DNA from: Streptomyces canus
GTDB taxonomy: Bacteria > Actinomycetota > Actinomycetes > Streptomycetales > Streptomycetaceae
Reading direction: 5' to 3'
Assembly (NCBI RefSeq): GCF_030816965.1
Contig: NZ_JAUSYQ010000002.1
Coordinates: 1,240,001 to 1,304,000 of the forward strand
Length of the DNA: 64,000 nt
The position numbers and the translations under genes were made by a program. Under the pieces are notes generated by a model. That model did not search any database. It was not told the DNA's origin and saw nothing but the letters and a program-made list of their open reading frames with translations. The number at the start of each line of letters is the position of its first letter. The first letter of the stretch is position 1. Shown piece after piece: positions 45,749-55,233 of this stretch.

Positions 45749-46522
45749 CTAGGAGGGGATGCTCTCGACCGCGCGCTGGGCCGAGGCGGATGCCTCACGC
45801 TCTCCCGTCGTGGGCGACAGGGCGACGAAGGCCGAGGTCAGGAACAGGTAGGAGCCGAGACCGACGGCGAGCGGGAAGATGAACTGCATCGCCGTGGCCC
45901 CGGGCAGGACGGCACCGGAGGGCGAGACCCGCACACTCACCGCGAACATCCCGGTGTAGTGCATGCTGCTGACCGCGGCGCCCATGATGAGGGAGGCGAT
46001 GGTGACGGCGACAGGCGACTTGATGTTGAGCGCCGCCCACAGGGCCGCCGTCGCCGCGACGACGGCGATGAGGACGGAGAGTCCGACCAGCGCCGGGTCG
46101 TAGTCGACGTCGCCGTGCAACCGTACGGCCGCCATGCCCAGGTAGTGCATGCTCGCCACGCCCAGGCCGGTGGTGAGCCCGCCCAGGAAGAGCGCGCGGA
46201 CCCGGTCACGGCTGTAGCCGACCGCGAAGACCCCTGCGGAGACGACGACCATCGCGACCAGGAGGCTCGCGATGGTCATTGGTACGTCGTAGCGGATGTC
46301 GGTACCGCTGACGCTGAAGCCGAGCATGGCCACGAAGTGCATGGTCCAGATGCCGGTGCCGATGGCCGAGGCCGCGGTGATGAGCCAGTTGCGGCGCGAA
46401 CGCCCGGTGGCGCCGAGCGCGCGGACGGTACAGCGCAGGCCGAGCGCGGCGCCGATACAGGCCATGACGTACGAGAGCGTGGGCGTCAGCCAGCCCAGGG
46501 CAGCGTGGTCCAGGTGTCCCAT
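45749..46522 (-). CDS. MHYT-domain integral membrane protein
   Basis: 257 residues with seven hydrophobic segments. The MHYT motif is present three times, as MHFVAM, MHYLGM and MHYTGM, the pattern of a membrane sensor proposed to bind copper and sense oxygen, CO or NO. There is no attached output domain. It lies 65 bases upstream of the sensor-kinase gene. Confidence 0.9.
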   Translation of the reverse strand: MGHLDHAALGWLTPTLSYVMACIGAALGLRCTVRALGATGRSRRNWLITAASAIGTGIWTMHFVAMLGFSVSGTDIRYDVPMTIASLLVAMVVVSAGVFAVGYSRDRVRALFLGGLTTGLGVASMHYLGMAAVRLHGDVDYDPALVGLSVLIAVVAATAALWAALNIKSPVAVTIASLIMGAAVSSMHYTGMFAVSVRVSPSGAVLPGATAMQFIFPLAVGLGSYLFLTSAFVALSPTTGEREASASAQRAVESIPS

Positions 46523-46666
46523 GGCCAGGGGACGCTAGCGGGGGCAGGGGCGCACAAAGAGGGCGTATTTCGAAAGGTGTTGCAATATGGCGCAGAGATG
46601 CATCTGAACGATCGCGTCACGCTCGAACGTGTGCGCACGAGCCCTCATCCGTGTCGGTGAGGGATC

Positions 46667-47275
46667 ATGCGGAACATGAGCGACGACCACACACACGTCC
46701 AGGAGTTCTTCTCGGCCCGTGCCGCCGACTGGGACAGCCGGTTCCCGGACGACGGTCCGGCCTACGCCGCCGCGGTCGCGGAGCTCGGGCTGTGCGTCGG
46801 CGACCGCGTGCTCGACGCGGGCTGCGGCACCGGGCGAGCCCTGCCGCCCCTACGTGCGGCCGTGGGGCCCTCGGGAGTGGTCGTGGGGGCCGATCTGACC
46901 CCGGCCATGCTGGAGGCCGCCGTACGGGCCGGACGGGATCGGGACGGGCATTTGCTGCTCGCCGACGTGGCCGCGCTGCCGCTCCGCTCGCGGTCGCTCG
47001 ACGCCGTCTTCGGAGCGGGCCTGGTCTCCCATCTGCCCCGACCGGCCGAGAATCTGCGCGAGTTGGCCCGGGTGGTGCGGCCCGGTGGCGTCCTGGCCCT
47101 GTTCCACCCGATCGGCAGGGCGGCGCTCGCCGCACGCCAGGGGCGGCAGATCACCCCGCAGGACCTGCGCGCGGAGCCCAACCTCCGTCCGCTGCTGGCC
47201 GGTTCGGGCTGGCGCATGACGTCGTACGCCGACGAGGACGCCCGCTTTCTGGCTCTGGCCGTCCGCGAGGGCTGA
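46667..47275 (+). CDS. Class I SAM-dependent methyltransferase
   Basis: 202 residues. VLDAGCGTGRALPPLRAAVG is motif I; VGADLTPAMLEAAVRAG the acidic post-motif; VFGAGLVSHLP and RVVRPGGVLALFHP follow. It looks like a small methylase of the Methyltransf_11 type. Substrate unknown. A second in-frame ATG is at 46676. Confidence 0.88.
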   Translation: MRNMSDDHTHVQEFFSARAADWDSRFPDDGPAYAAAVAELGLCVGDRVLDAGCGTGRALPPLRAAVGPSGVVVGADLTPAMLEAAVRAGRDRDGHLLLADVAALPLRSRSLDAVFGAGLVSHLPRPAENLRELARVVRPGGVLALFHPIGRAALAARQGRQITPQDLRAEPNLRPLLAGSGWRMTSYADEDARFLALAVREG

Positions 47276-47281
47276 CCGGGC

Positions 47282-47590
47282 TCACTTCGTCCCGGCGACC
47301 GCCGCGACGAAGGCGTAGGGGTTGTCGAGCATGACGTTGTGCCCCGCGCCGGGGGCGGTCACCACCCGCACTCGTGTCGCCTCCAGCGCCTTTCGCCCCT
47401 CCAGTTCACCGCTGAGTTCGCTCTGGAGGTACACGCGGTCGATGGACAGCCCTTCCCTTCCGGCGCGGTGTGCTGACCGTCGCACGCGCCACTTGCCGAG
47501 TTCAGCCGGCTGCGGGCGACGACCGCGCCACTCCACACGGCCTCTTCGCAGGCGTGGGCCATGCGCTGGAGGATCCGCACCGGAACGCAC
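47282..47590 (-). pseudogene. Alpha/beta hydrolase remnant
   Basis: Only the C-terminal part (RVYLQSELSGELEGRKALEA, then VVTAPGAGHNVMLDNPYAF) resembles an alpha/beta hydrolase, ending with the catalytic-His region GAGHN. Upstream similarity appears in other frames (a VPVRILQ segment and EAVWSGAVVARSRL), so at least one frameshift is present. The nucleophile region is missing. Confidence 0.6.
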
Positions 47591-47606
47591 AGCCCGAGTG
47601 AGCTGA

Positions 47607-49037
47607 TCACTGCGCCCGGGACCCGGACTCCTCCGGTGCCGCGGGCGGCTCGCTGGGCGTCGGCGCGGGTGGCCGGAACAGGACGGCCCGGGCCACCGGC
47701 GGGGCGAACAGGGCGGTGACGGGTGCGGACAGGGTCAGCACGGCACGGAAGGCCCGCCCCACGACAGGGTCGCCCGGGGCCCGGTCCTGGACGCGGCTCA
47801 GGTACCAGCCGGCGACCTGGTCCGCGGGCCCACCGTCGGTCGCCGTGCCGACCGCGCCCGGCATCTTGCGGTCCGCCCCGGCGGAGATGTCCCACGCCAG
47901 CCGGGACGCCGCAAGGAGCGCCTGCTGCACGCGCCGTGTCGTGGGCGTCCGGCGCCGGTCGGCCAGCGCGTCCCGCAGGGCGACCGCGCTCATCGCGGCG
48001 ACGGCCATGCCCTGCCCGTAGATCGGGTTGAAGGTGCACAGGGCGTCGCCGGTGGCGAGGAATCCTGCCGGATGGCCGGGAAGGTCGTAGCGGCGGCGGA
48101 TGTTCGCGGTCCGTCGGAAGCCGAAGGCCGGGGAAAGCGGTTCGGCCTCCTCCAGCCACCGGTGCAGGAGCGGATGCGGCAACCTCTTGGCGTACGTCAC
48201 GAACTCGTCGTCGTCCGTGGGCGGTTCGTCGCCTCGCAGGCCCGAGACGATCACCAGGTGACTGCCGTCCTCCAGCGGCAGTGCGCCACCGGCATGCACC
48301 TGCTCGGGGTCGGGATAGGCGTAGTAGCCGCGGGTCTCGCCGTCGAGGGCGCCGTTCGTGCCACGGTAGACGCGGGAGGCGTAGGCGAGTCCCGTGTCGA
48401 TGGTCTCCTCCTGCGGGCCCTCGGCGCCGATCGCCGCAAGCCACTGCGGAGCCTTCGTGCCGCTGCCGGAGGCGTCGACGACCAGATCCGCCACCAGCGG
48501 CCGGGACTCCGCGCGGGCGTCGCCGGAACGGTCCCGCACCAGCACACCTCGCACGCGCGAGGCGTCACCGAGGAACCCGACGACGTCGGTTCCCTCCAGC
48601 ACGCTGATCACCGGGTTGGCGAGAACCCGCCGCCGCACCAGGTCCTCCAGTTGCGCACGGGAACCGGTGTAGATGTGGGTCGTCGCGGGCAGCCGGCGGA
48701 ACCAGCGGCCGGCCTGCCACATCACCATGTCCGACGGCATGCCCACCCGAGGCGCGCCCGCCTCCCGCAGCTCTGCCAGGAACCCCGGCAGCAGCGACTC
48801 CATGGCCACCTGTCCGCCCTGCAGCAGAACGTGCGGATGCCGGCCCTGCGGCACGCCGGGCCGCGGCTCGGGGCCGTCCGGCAACCGGTCGCGCTCGACG
48901 ACCGTCACTCGGTCGGCGTGCCCGGCCAGGACGTGTGCCGCGAGAAGCCCTGCGAGGCTCCCGCCCACGACGACGGCGTGTCGACCGCCCCGGACGTCGC
49001 CCGCGCCCCAACGGCCCTTCTCTCCGGCAGAGTTCAC
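47607..49037 (-). CDS. FAD-dependent monooxygenase/halogenase-like oxidoreductase
   Basis: 476 residues from GTG 49037. HAVVVGGSLAGLLAAHVLAG is a GxGxxG-type FAD-binding fold near the N-terminus; LVVDASGSGTKAPQWL is the mid motif; FLATGDALCTFNPIYGQGMA is the GD FAD motif. Members of this superfamily hydroxylate or epoxidise small molecules. Substrate unknown. Adjacent to the hydrolase remnant, perhaps a decayed catabolic pair. Confidence 0.85.
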   Translation of the reverse strand: MNSAGEKGRWGAGDVRGGRHAVVVGGSLAGLLAAHVLAGHADRVTVVERDRLPDGPEPRPGVPQGRHPHVLLQGGQVAMESLLPGFLAELREAGAPRVGMPSDMVMWQAGRWFRRLPATTHIYTGSRAQLEDLVRRRVLANPVISVLEGTDVVGFLGDASRVRGVLVRDRSGDARAESRPLVADLVVDASGSGTKAPQWLAAIGAEGPQEETIDTGLAYASRVYRGTNGALDGETRGYYAYPDPEQVHAGGALPLEDGSHLVIVSGLRGDEPPTDDDEFVTYAKRLPHPLLHRWLEEAEPLSPAFGFRRTANIRRRYDLPGHPAGFLATGDALCTFNPIYGQGMAVAAMSAVALRDALADRRRTPTTRRVQQALLAASRLAWDISAGADRKMPGAVGTATDGGPADQVAGWYLSRVQDRAPGDPVVGRAFRAVLTLSAPVTALFAPPVARAVLFRPPAPTPSEPPAAPEESGSRAQ

Positions 49038-49333
49038 GTCACCACTCCCCTGGTAGCCATGTCGTGAGAAGACACAAGTATCCCGCCCCGCAAAGTTGGT
49101 TGACCGTTTTCCGGCCCTTCCGGGAGTCACGTGTACGACCGCCCCGGGCCGTCGGCTCCATCGATGATCCGTGTGCGCCGCAACGGGCGGCGGCCGACGA
49201 GCGGACTGAGGCTTCGCCGCCCGTCCCTCTTCTGCGGCCAGGGCTCCAACACTACGTTGAGTAGCAGAGGATGCACGTTCGGCAGGACCACATCTCTCAC
49301 AGGACCACGTCTCTCAGGGGGAAGGTAGTCGGC

Positions 49334-49630
49334 ATGTGGGGCAGTATCCGCAAGTCCAGCGCCAGATTCGTCAATGCGTTGCGCGCCGAGGCGCCCGCCG
49401 ACCGGGAGGCCCGCGCGCACAATCTGTTCGAGGCCGCCGCCGCGTACGTCTCGGCCTGCGCGGAGGACGATCACGACCGGATCGACGAGGCCTCGGCCTG
49501 GGTATCGCCGGAGGCACTGTCGTTCGGGGTCAACGAGCTCGCGTGCCGGGCCGTCATCGCCCTCGCGCGGGAGCGCGACGAGTCGCCGCGTACCGTGGCA
49601 CGTGCGCTCCTCGGGCTGCCGGCGGTCTGA
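49334..49630 (+). CDS. Small hypothetical protein
   Basis: 98 residues from ATG 49334 (MWGSIRKSSARFVNALRAEA start), helical, with a GGGGGAAGG stretch upstream. Resembles small proteins found only in Streptomyces. Function unknown. Confidence 0.65.
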   Translation: MWGSIRKSSARFVNALRAEAPADREARAHNLFEAAAAYVSACAEDDHDRIDEASAWVSPEALSFGVNELACRAVIALARERDESPRTVARALLGLPAV

Positions 49631-49764
49631 CCGGTCGGCAAGGATGGTCGATTCGCCCCGTCCAGCCGGAAAACTGCAGCTCCGGGTGTGCTTGGGAGTC
49701 GTGACAAGAGCCTTCCGCGCACACTAGGGTGCGCGCCGTTGGACGAACCGATGGGGAGGCTGGG

Positions 49765-50736
49765 ATGGCCGGGACGGACGAGGACGCCGTCGCCGCTGCG
49801 GACGACGCGCTCTATGTGCTGACGGCGGTGCTGCTGACGCCGGCGAAGTTCCCGAGCGTGCTGGGCGACGACTATCCGGAGGCCTGCGCGGCGCTCGGTC
49901 TGGCACCGCTGGCCGACGGCTACGGCCTGGTACTCGGTCAGGACGGCGGCGGCGCCCGATGGACGGTCGTCATCGACGACGTCTCGCTGGTCGCCGTCGC
50001 CATCGCGTCCTGGGACTGCGGCATGGAGTACGACCTGTCGCCCGACGAGCGCACGGTCGTGGCCGCGCTGCCCGGCTGGCCGCTCGCGGTCGCCGTCGCC
50101 GCGCCCGGTGTGCCGGCGCCGCACGACCCCGATCCCGAGACCGCCGACGGCCCGCCGCTGACGCCGCCGGACACCTCGACATGGGGATCCGCCCAGCGGC
50201 GGCTGGGCGCCGATGAGATCGCGCTGCAGTGGGCGATGTGGCGGGAGCAGATCGACGACGCGGCCTTCACGAGCCCGAACGGCGGGTCCACCGGCGGTGA
50301 CAAGGCCGTGGCCGGCAAGGTCACCGACGACGAGGCCGCGGACCGCGATGCCCCGGAGGACAAGGCCACGGGCGACGAGGGCTCGGCCAACGAGAGCTCG
50401 GGAGAAGAGGCTGCGGGAGACAAGACTACGGGGACCTCGGGCGGGACCGGGAAGGAGGTTCGCAAGGGCCACAACGGCGTCCGGCGTGTCCTCGCGGAGG
50501 CCCGCGCCTACGTGGATTCGCCGCCGCCCCTCGGGCGGGTCCGGTCGTCCTTCGCGTCGGGCGACGCGCGCACACTGCGTGCCGACGGTCCCGGCTGGTC
50601 ACTGGTGGCCAGGACCGACGACATCGCGTTCGTGCTGCTCGACGACGAGCCCGGAGAGGTCCTGCCGGTGGGCCGGGGCCCGGAGCTGCCGGGGCTGCTG
50701 GAAGCGCTCGACAAGATGGCCGTACGTCCCAGTTGA
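49765..50736 (+). CDS. Hypothetical protein with low-complexity linker
   Basis: 323 residues. Two short folded regions (about 1-145 and 240-323) are joined by an acidic Gly/Asp/Glu/Lys-rich linker (TDDEAADRDAPEDKATGDEG and on). GGGGAGG precedes ATG 49765. No family recognised. Confidence 0.7.
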   Translation: MAGTDEDAVAAADDALYVLTAVLLTPAKFPSVLGDDYPEACAALGLAPLADGYGLVLGQDGGGARWTVVIDDVSLVAVAIASWDCGMEYDLSPDERTVVAALPGWPLAVAVAAPGVPAPHDPDPETADGPPLTPPDTSTWGSAQRRLGADEIALQWAMWREQIDDAAFTSPNGGSTGGDKAVAGKVTDDEAADRDAPEDKATGDEGSANESSGEEAAGDKTTGTSGGTGKEVRKGHNGVRRVLAEARAYVDSPPPLGRVRSSFASGDARTLRADGPGWSLVARTDDIAFVLLDDEPGEVLPVGRGPELPGLLEALDKMAVRPS

Positions 50737-50789
50737 GCCGCCGCGCCGCACCGTCCGGGCCCGTCGTGCTCCCGGCCGGTGCGGGTGCG

Positions 50790-50972
50790 TCAGCGGCCGA
50801 TTTCCTTGCGGGTGACGCGGCGCAGTCGGCGCCGCTGCGAGGGGTCCAGTGTCAGGTATGCGGCGGCCGGGACTCCCAGGATGATCAGGACCGAGGCCCA
50901 CCAGGGCAGCCAGAACAGCAGGAGCAGCCCGACCGCGACTCCCCCTGCGGCGATCTTCGCGTTCTTCGACAT
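50790..50972 (-). CDS. Small membrane protein
   Basis: 60 residues: IAAGGVAVGLLLLFWLPWWA and SVLIILGVPAAAYL form a hydrophobic hairpin, followed by a basic tail (SQRRRLRRVTRKEIGR). Function unknown. Confidence 0.65.
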   Translation of the reverse strand: MSKNAKIAAGGVAVGLLLLFWLPWWASVLIILGVPAAAYLTLDPSQRRRLRRVTRKEIGR

Positions 50973-51104
50973 GTGCGTCGCCTCCTTCGCGGCGGTTGCC
51001 GCTCTCTGTCCAGAAAAACGGGTCCGCGCCTCCTGCAGTTCCGAACCGCGACCCTGAGACATCCCTGAGACCTCGCCCTGAGAGGCCCCGGATGCGCGCG
51101 CTTC

Positions 51105-52163
51105 CTAGCGGTCCGCCCGCAGTGGCTCGCCCACCTCGTGCATGTGGCTCAGGGCCTGTCGGTAGGAGTCGACGAGTCCGGTCTCCGTGTAGGGGATACC
51201 CAGATCCCGGCAGTGGGCGCGCACCATCGGCTGTGCGAGACGCAGATGGGGCCGGGGCATGCTGGGGAAGAGATGGTGCTCGATCTGGTAGTTGAGGCCG
51301 CCGAGGAACCAGTCGGTGAGGGTGCCGCCGCGGATGTTGCGGGAGGTGAGCACCTGGCGGCGCAGGTGGCCCCAGGACTCGCCGTCCGGGTCCGGCATTT
51401 GCATGCCCTTGTGGTTGGGGGCGAAGGCCATCCCGAGGTGCAGGCCGAACAGCGCCTGGTGGATCGCCGCGAAGACCAGCGCCCTGCCGGGGGACATGGT
51501 GGTCAGCAGCAGCGTGGCGTAGGCGGCGAGATGGCCCACCAGGAGGGCGCCCTCCACGGCACGCTCCCCCGGCGCCTGTCGGCGCAGGTCCCGGAAGCCC
51601 TGGACCTTCAGGGCGACGCCTTCGAGGAGGGTGAGCGGGAAGAACAGCCATGCCTGACGGCGGGTGAGCCAGCGCCTGAAGCCGGTGCGCCCCTTGGCCT
51701 GCTCGCCGGTGAAGACGAGGACGTCCGCGGCGACGTCGGGGTCCTTGTCGATGTGGTTGGGGTTGGCGTGGTGGCGGTTGTGCTTGTGGTTCCACCAGGA
51801 GTAGCTCATCCCGAGCAGGAGATTGCCGTGGACAAGACCGATGGCGCGACCGGCCGCCTTGCCGCCGGTGATCTGCGCGTGGCCCGCGTCGTGGCCTATG
51901 AAGGCGGTCCGGGCGGAGAACACGGCGAGGAGCGGGGCCAGCAGCAGGGTGCGCCAGGAGTCGCCGGACAGGGCGACCGCGGTGACGAGACCGGTGAGGG
52001 CGAGTGCGTTGACGGCGATGGCCCTGGCGTACCAGCCGTGGCGGCGGTCCAGGAGGCCCTGGCCCTTCACTGCGCGCAGGAGGGGTGTGAATTCGCTTCC
52101 GCCGGGCGGGGAGCCGGACGTACCGCGCGGGTGGGGTGCGACGGTTGCGGTGCTCTGCGGCAT
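51105..52163 (-). CDS. Fatty acid desaturase
   Basis: 352 residues. The three His boxes of membrane desaturases are present: HDAGH (about 90), HKHNRHH (about 126) and QIEHH (about 298). Hydrophobic segments lie between them. This is the acyl-lipid/acyl-CoA front-end type (FA_desaturase). Position of the double bond cannot be told from sequence. Confidence 0.93.
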   Translation of the reverse strand: MPQSTATVAPHPRGTSGSPPGGSEFTPLLRAVKGQGLLDRRHGWYARAIAVNALALTGLVTAVALSGDSWRTLLLAPLLAVFSARTAFIGHDAGHAQITGGKAAGRAIGLVHGNLLLGMSYSWWNHKHNRHHANPNHIDKDPDVAADVLVFTGEQAKGRTGFRRWLTRRQAWLFFPLTLLEGVALKVQGFRDLRRQAPGERAVEGALLVGHLAAYATLLLTTMSPGRALVFAAIHQALFGLHLGMAFAPNHKGMQMPDPDGESWGHLRRQVLTSRNIRGGTLTDWFLGGLNYQIEHHLFPSMPRPHLRLAQPMVRAHCRDLGIPYTETGLVDSYRQALSHMHEVGEPLRADR

Positions 52164-52380
52164 GTCCGGGCTCCGGATCTCTCAGGAAACGTGCTGACCT
52201 GAGGAAACGTACGGACCGGTGACCGGTCGCGACCATGCGGCAACCCCCCGTTTACATGCGGGGGGCAACACCGGCCGCACAGGGGGGTTGACAACACCAT
52301 GGAGCGAACGTGATGCAGGCCACACTCCAGTGGGCCCGAGAGGTGAGGTACCCTCGACGACTCCGTCGGCGTAGTCAAGT

Positions 52381-55233
52381 TTGAGGAGTTCCGCGATCTC
52401 TGTCCAGAGGTTCCCTGCGACATCACCGTCCGAGATCTCCGAACTGGCGTTGTGTTGTGCCGTGTTCGTGCCCGGCGACCCGGCCCGCATGGGCAGTGTG
52501 GCCTTTTGGCGGCCCGACGGCGCTCCACCTCCCGCTGTCGCGGCGGGGACGGTCGAGGATCTGACGTTCGTGGTGCCCGGCAACGACGGTGTGGATCTGG
52601 TGAGCCTGCCCGCGGTGCTGCTGCCGGTCCGCGCCGCCCTGCCGGTCCTCACGCGTGCGCGCGCCACGGCGCACGGGCACCGGGCGACCCTCTTCTGGGG
52701 TGCCGCCGCCGTGCTGGCCCTGCAGTGCGCGGCCCGTGGGCTGCTGCTGCCCGGGCTGTCCCTCGCCGACCACGACGCCTGGCGCATGGGTCCCCTGGGA
52801 GCGGCCGACGTCGAGCGTGTCCGGCGACTCGCCGCGGCGATGCCGCCCGAGGCGCACGCCGTACCCCTGAGCTCTGTCGAGCCGCTCCGGCTGCCCGACC
52901 CCGAACGGCTGGTGCGCACCTTCCTGGACGCGGTCGCCGACACCCTGCCCCGCTCCCCCGCGGCGCCCCTCGTGACGGGCGGACCCGCCTACGCAGCCCA
53001 GGAACCGCAACACCTGCCCGAGCAGCGCGCGTGGGCGGCGGATGTCGCCGCGGGCCACGACGCGGGCGTACGAGTCTCGTTGCGCATCGAGGTGCACGGC
53101 CTGGCCACGGGTGAGACGCCCTCCTTCCGGGCCGTTCTCCAAGTGCACAGCGTGAGCGATCCGACGACCGTCGCGGACGCCGCCGACGTATGGGCCGGTT
53201 CCACGTCCTTCGGCCCCCACACGCAGATGGACTGCCTGCTCGCGCTCCGCAGGGCCGCACGCGCGTGGCCCCCGCTCAACCCCCTGCTCTCGGCCACCGT
53301 CCCGGACGCGGTCGAACTCGCCGACGACGAGATCACCGATCTGCTCGGGGCGGGCGCGCGCAGTCTCTCCGACCTGGGCGTCGAGGTGCACTGGCCGAAG
53401 GAGCTGACCAGAAAGCTCACCACGCGCGCGATGGTCGGTCCGCCGGACGACGGCGACCGGATCGGGTCGGGCACTCCGTCGTTCCTGTCCGCCGACGCGC
53501 TGCTCGCATTCGACTGGTGGTTCGCGCTGGGCGACCAGCAGCTCACGCGCGAGGAGCTGGACCGGCTGGCCGAGGCGAACCGGCCTGTGGTGCGGCTGCG
53601 TGACCAGTGGGTGCTGGTCGACCCGCACGAAGTGCGCCGGGCCCGTGCCCGGCGGGACCGCAAGGTGACTCCCGTCGACGCGCTGAGCGCCGCTCTGACG
53701 GGCTCGGCCGAGGTCGACGGCGGCAGGGTCGAGGTGCAGCCCACCGGGTGGCTGGCGGCGCTGCGGGACCGGCTGGCGGACCCGGAGGCGCAGGAGCCGG
53801 TCCCTCAACCCGCCGCGCTCGCCGCACCCCTCAGGGACTACCAGCGCCGGGGCCTGAACTGGCTGGCCCGTATGACGTCCTCAGGACTCGGCTGCTGTCT
53901 CGCCGACGACATGGGACTCGGCAAGACGATCACCTTGATCGCGCTGCATCTGCACCGGCAGACCGACACAGCCACCAGCGGCCCCACCCTCGTGGTGTGC
54001 CCGACGTCCCTGATGGGCAACTGGCAGCGCGAGATCGAGAAGTTCGCACCGGGTACACGGGTGCGCCGTTTCCACGGTCCGCGGCGGGAGCTCGACGGCC
54101 TGGTCGACGGGGAGTTCGTGCTCACCACGTACGGCACGATGCGCCTGGACGCGCCCCGGCTCGCCGAATCCGCGTGGGGGATGGTCGTGGCGGACGAGGC
54201 GCAGCATGTGAAGAACCCGTACTCGGCGACCGCCCGCGAACTGCGCTCGATCGGGGCACGCGCGCGCGTGGCGCTCACAGGAACGCCGGTGGAGAACAAC
54301 CTGTCGGAGCTGTGGGCGATCCTCGACTGGACGACTCCCGGCCTGCTGGGCCGCCTCGGCGCCTTCCGCGCCCGGTACGCGCAGGCCATCGAGAGCGGTC
54401 AGGACCCGGCCGCCGCGGAACGTCTCGCCCGGCTGGTGCGCCCCTTCCTGCTGCGGCGCCGCAAGTCGGACCCTGGAATCGCCCCGGAGCTGCCGCCGAA
54501 GACCGAGACCGACCGTGCCGTGTCGCTCACCCAGGAACAGGCCGGCCTGTACGAGGCAGTGGTGCGCGAGACCCTGGCCGAGATCTCCGCGGCGGACAGC
54601 ATGGTGCGGCGCGGGCTGATCGTGAAGCTGCTGACCGGGCTGAAGCAGATCTGCAACCACCCGGCACAGTTCCTCAAGGAGGAGCAGCCGAGGATCGTCG
54701 GCCGTTCCGGAAAGCTGGAACTGCTGGACGAGCTCCTCGACACCATCGTCGCCGAAGGAGCGAGCGTCCTGGTGTTCACGCAGTACGTGCGCATGGCCCG
54801 TCTCATCGAGGAGCACCTCGCGGCGCGTGGCCTGCCGTCGCAGTTCCTGCACGGAGGGACACCGGTCGCCCGGCGTGAAGCGATGGTGCGGCGGTTCCAG
54901 GAGGGTGAGGTGCCCGTGTTCCTGCTGTCGTTGAAGGCGGCCGGCACCGGTCTGAACCTCACCCGGGCCGAGCACGTCGTGCACTACGACCGCTGGTGGA
55001 ACCCGGCCGTCGAGGCGCAGGCCACGGACCGCGCGTACCGCATCGGCCAGACGCGGCCCGTGCAGGTGCACCGACTGATCGCCGAGGGGACCGTCGAGGA
55101 CCGCATCGCCGACATGCTGCACCGCAAGCGGGAGTTGGCCGACGCGGTACTCGGTTCCGGCGAGGCGGCACTGACCGAGCTGACGAACGCGGAGCTGGCC
55201 GATCTGGTCGAGCTTCGAGGGGGTGCACGATGA
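52381..55233 (+). CDS. SNF2-family DEAD/DEAH helicase
   Basis: About 950 residues. An N-terminal helicase-associated region precedes the SNF2 motor: LRDYQRRGLNWLARM, GLGCCLADDMGLGKT (Walker A), VVCPTSLMGNW, VVADEAQHVKN (DEAQ box), ALTGTPVENNLSELW, LVFTQYVRMARLI, FLLSLKAAGTGLNLT and DRAYRIGQTRPV. The start is uncertain; the frame opens at TTG 52381 and GTG 52460 is possible. Overlaps the SWIM-protein gene (ATGA), a pairing common in actinobacteria. Confidence 0.93.
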   Translation: MRSSAISVQRFPATSPSEISELALCCAVFVPGDPARMGSVAFWRPDGAPPPAVAAGTVEDLTFVVPGNDGVDLVSLPAVLLPVRAALPVLTRARATAHGHRATLFWGAAAVLALQCAARGLLLPGLSLADHDAWRMGPLGAADVERVRRLAAAMPPEAHAVPLSSVEPLRLPDPERLVRTFLDAVADTLPRSPAAPLVTGGPAYAAQEPQHLPEQRAWAADVAAGHDAGVRVSLRIEVHGLATGETPSFRAVLQVHSVSDPTTVADAADVWAGSTSFGPHTQMDCLLALRRAARAWPPLNPLLSATVPDAVELADDEITDLLGAGARSLSDLGVEVHWPKELTRKLTTRAMVGPPDDGDRIGSGTPSFLSADALLAFDWWFALGDQQLTREELDRLAEANRPVVRLRDQWVLVDPHEVRRARARRDRKVTPVDALSAALTGSAEVDGGRVEVQPTGWLAALRDRLADPEAQEPVPQPAALAAPLRDYQRRGLNWLARMTSSGLGCCLADDMGLGKTITLIALHLHRQTDTATSGPTLVVCPTSLMGNWQREIEKFAPGTRVRRFHGPRRELDGLVDGEFVLTTYGTMRLDAPRLAESAWGMVVADEAQHVKNPYSATARELRSIGARARVALTGTPVENNLSELWAILDWTTPGLLGRLGAFRARYAQAIESGQDPAAAERLARLVRPFLLRRRKSDPGIAPELPPKTETDRAVSLTQEQAGLYEAVVRETLAEISAADSMVRRGLIVKLLTGLKQICNHPAQFLKEEQPRIVGRSGKLELLDELLDTIVAEGASVLVFTQYVRMARLIEEHLAARGLPSQFLHGGTPVARREAMVRRFQEGEVPVFLLSLKAAGTGLNLTRAEHVVHYDRWWNPAVEAQATDRAYRIGQTRPVQVHRLIAEGTVEDRIADMLHRKRELADAVLGSGEAALTELTNAELADLVELRGGAR

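Noticed and set aside
44236..45882. Rightward open frame of 548 codons
   Set aside because: Antisense to the conservon sensor kinase, whose domains are clear.
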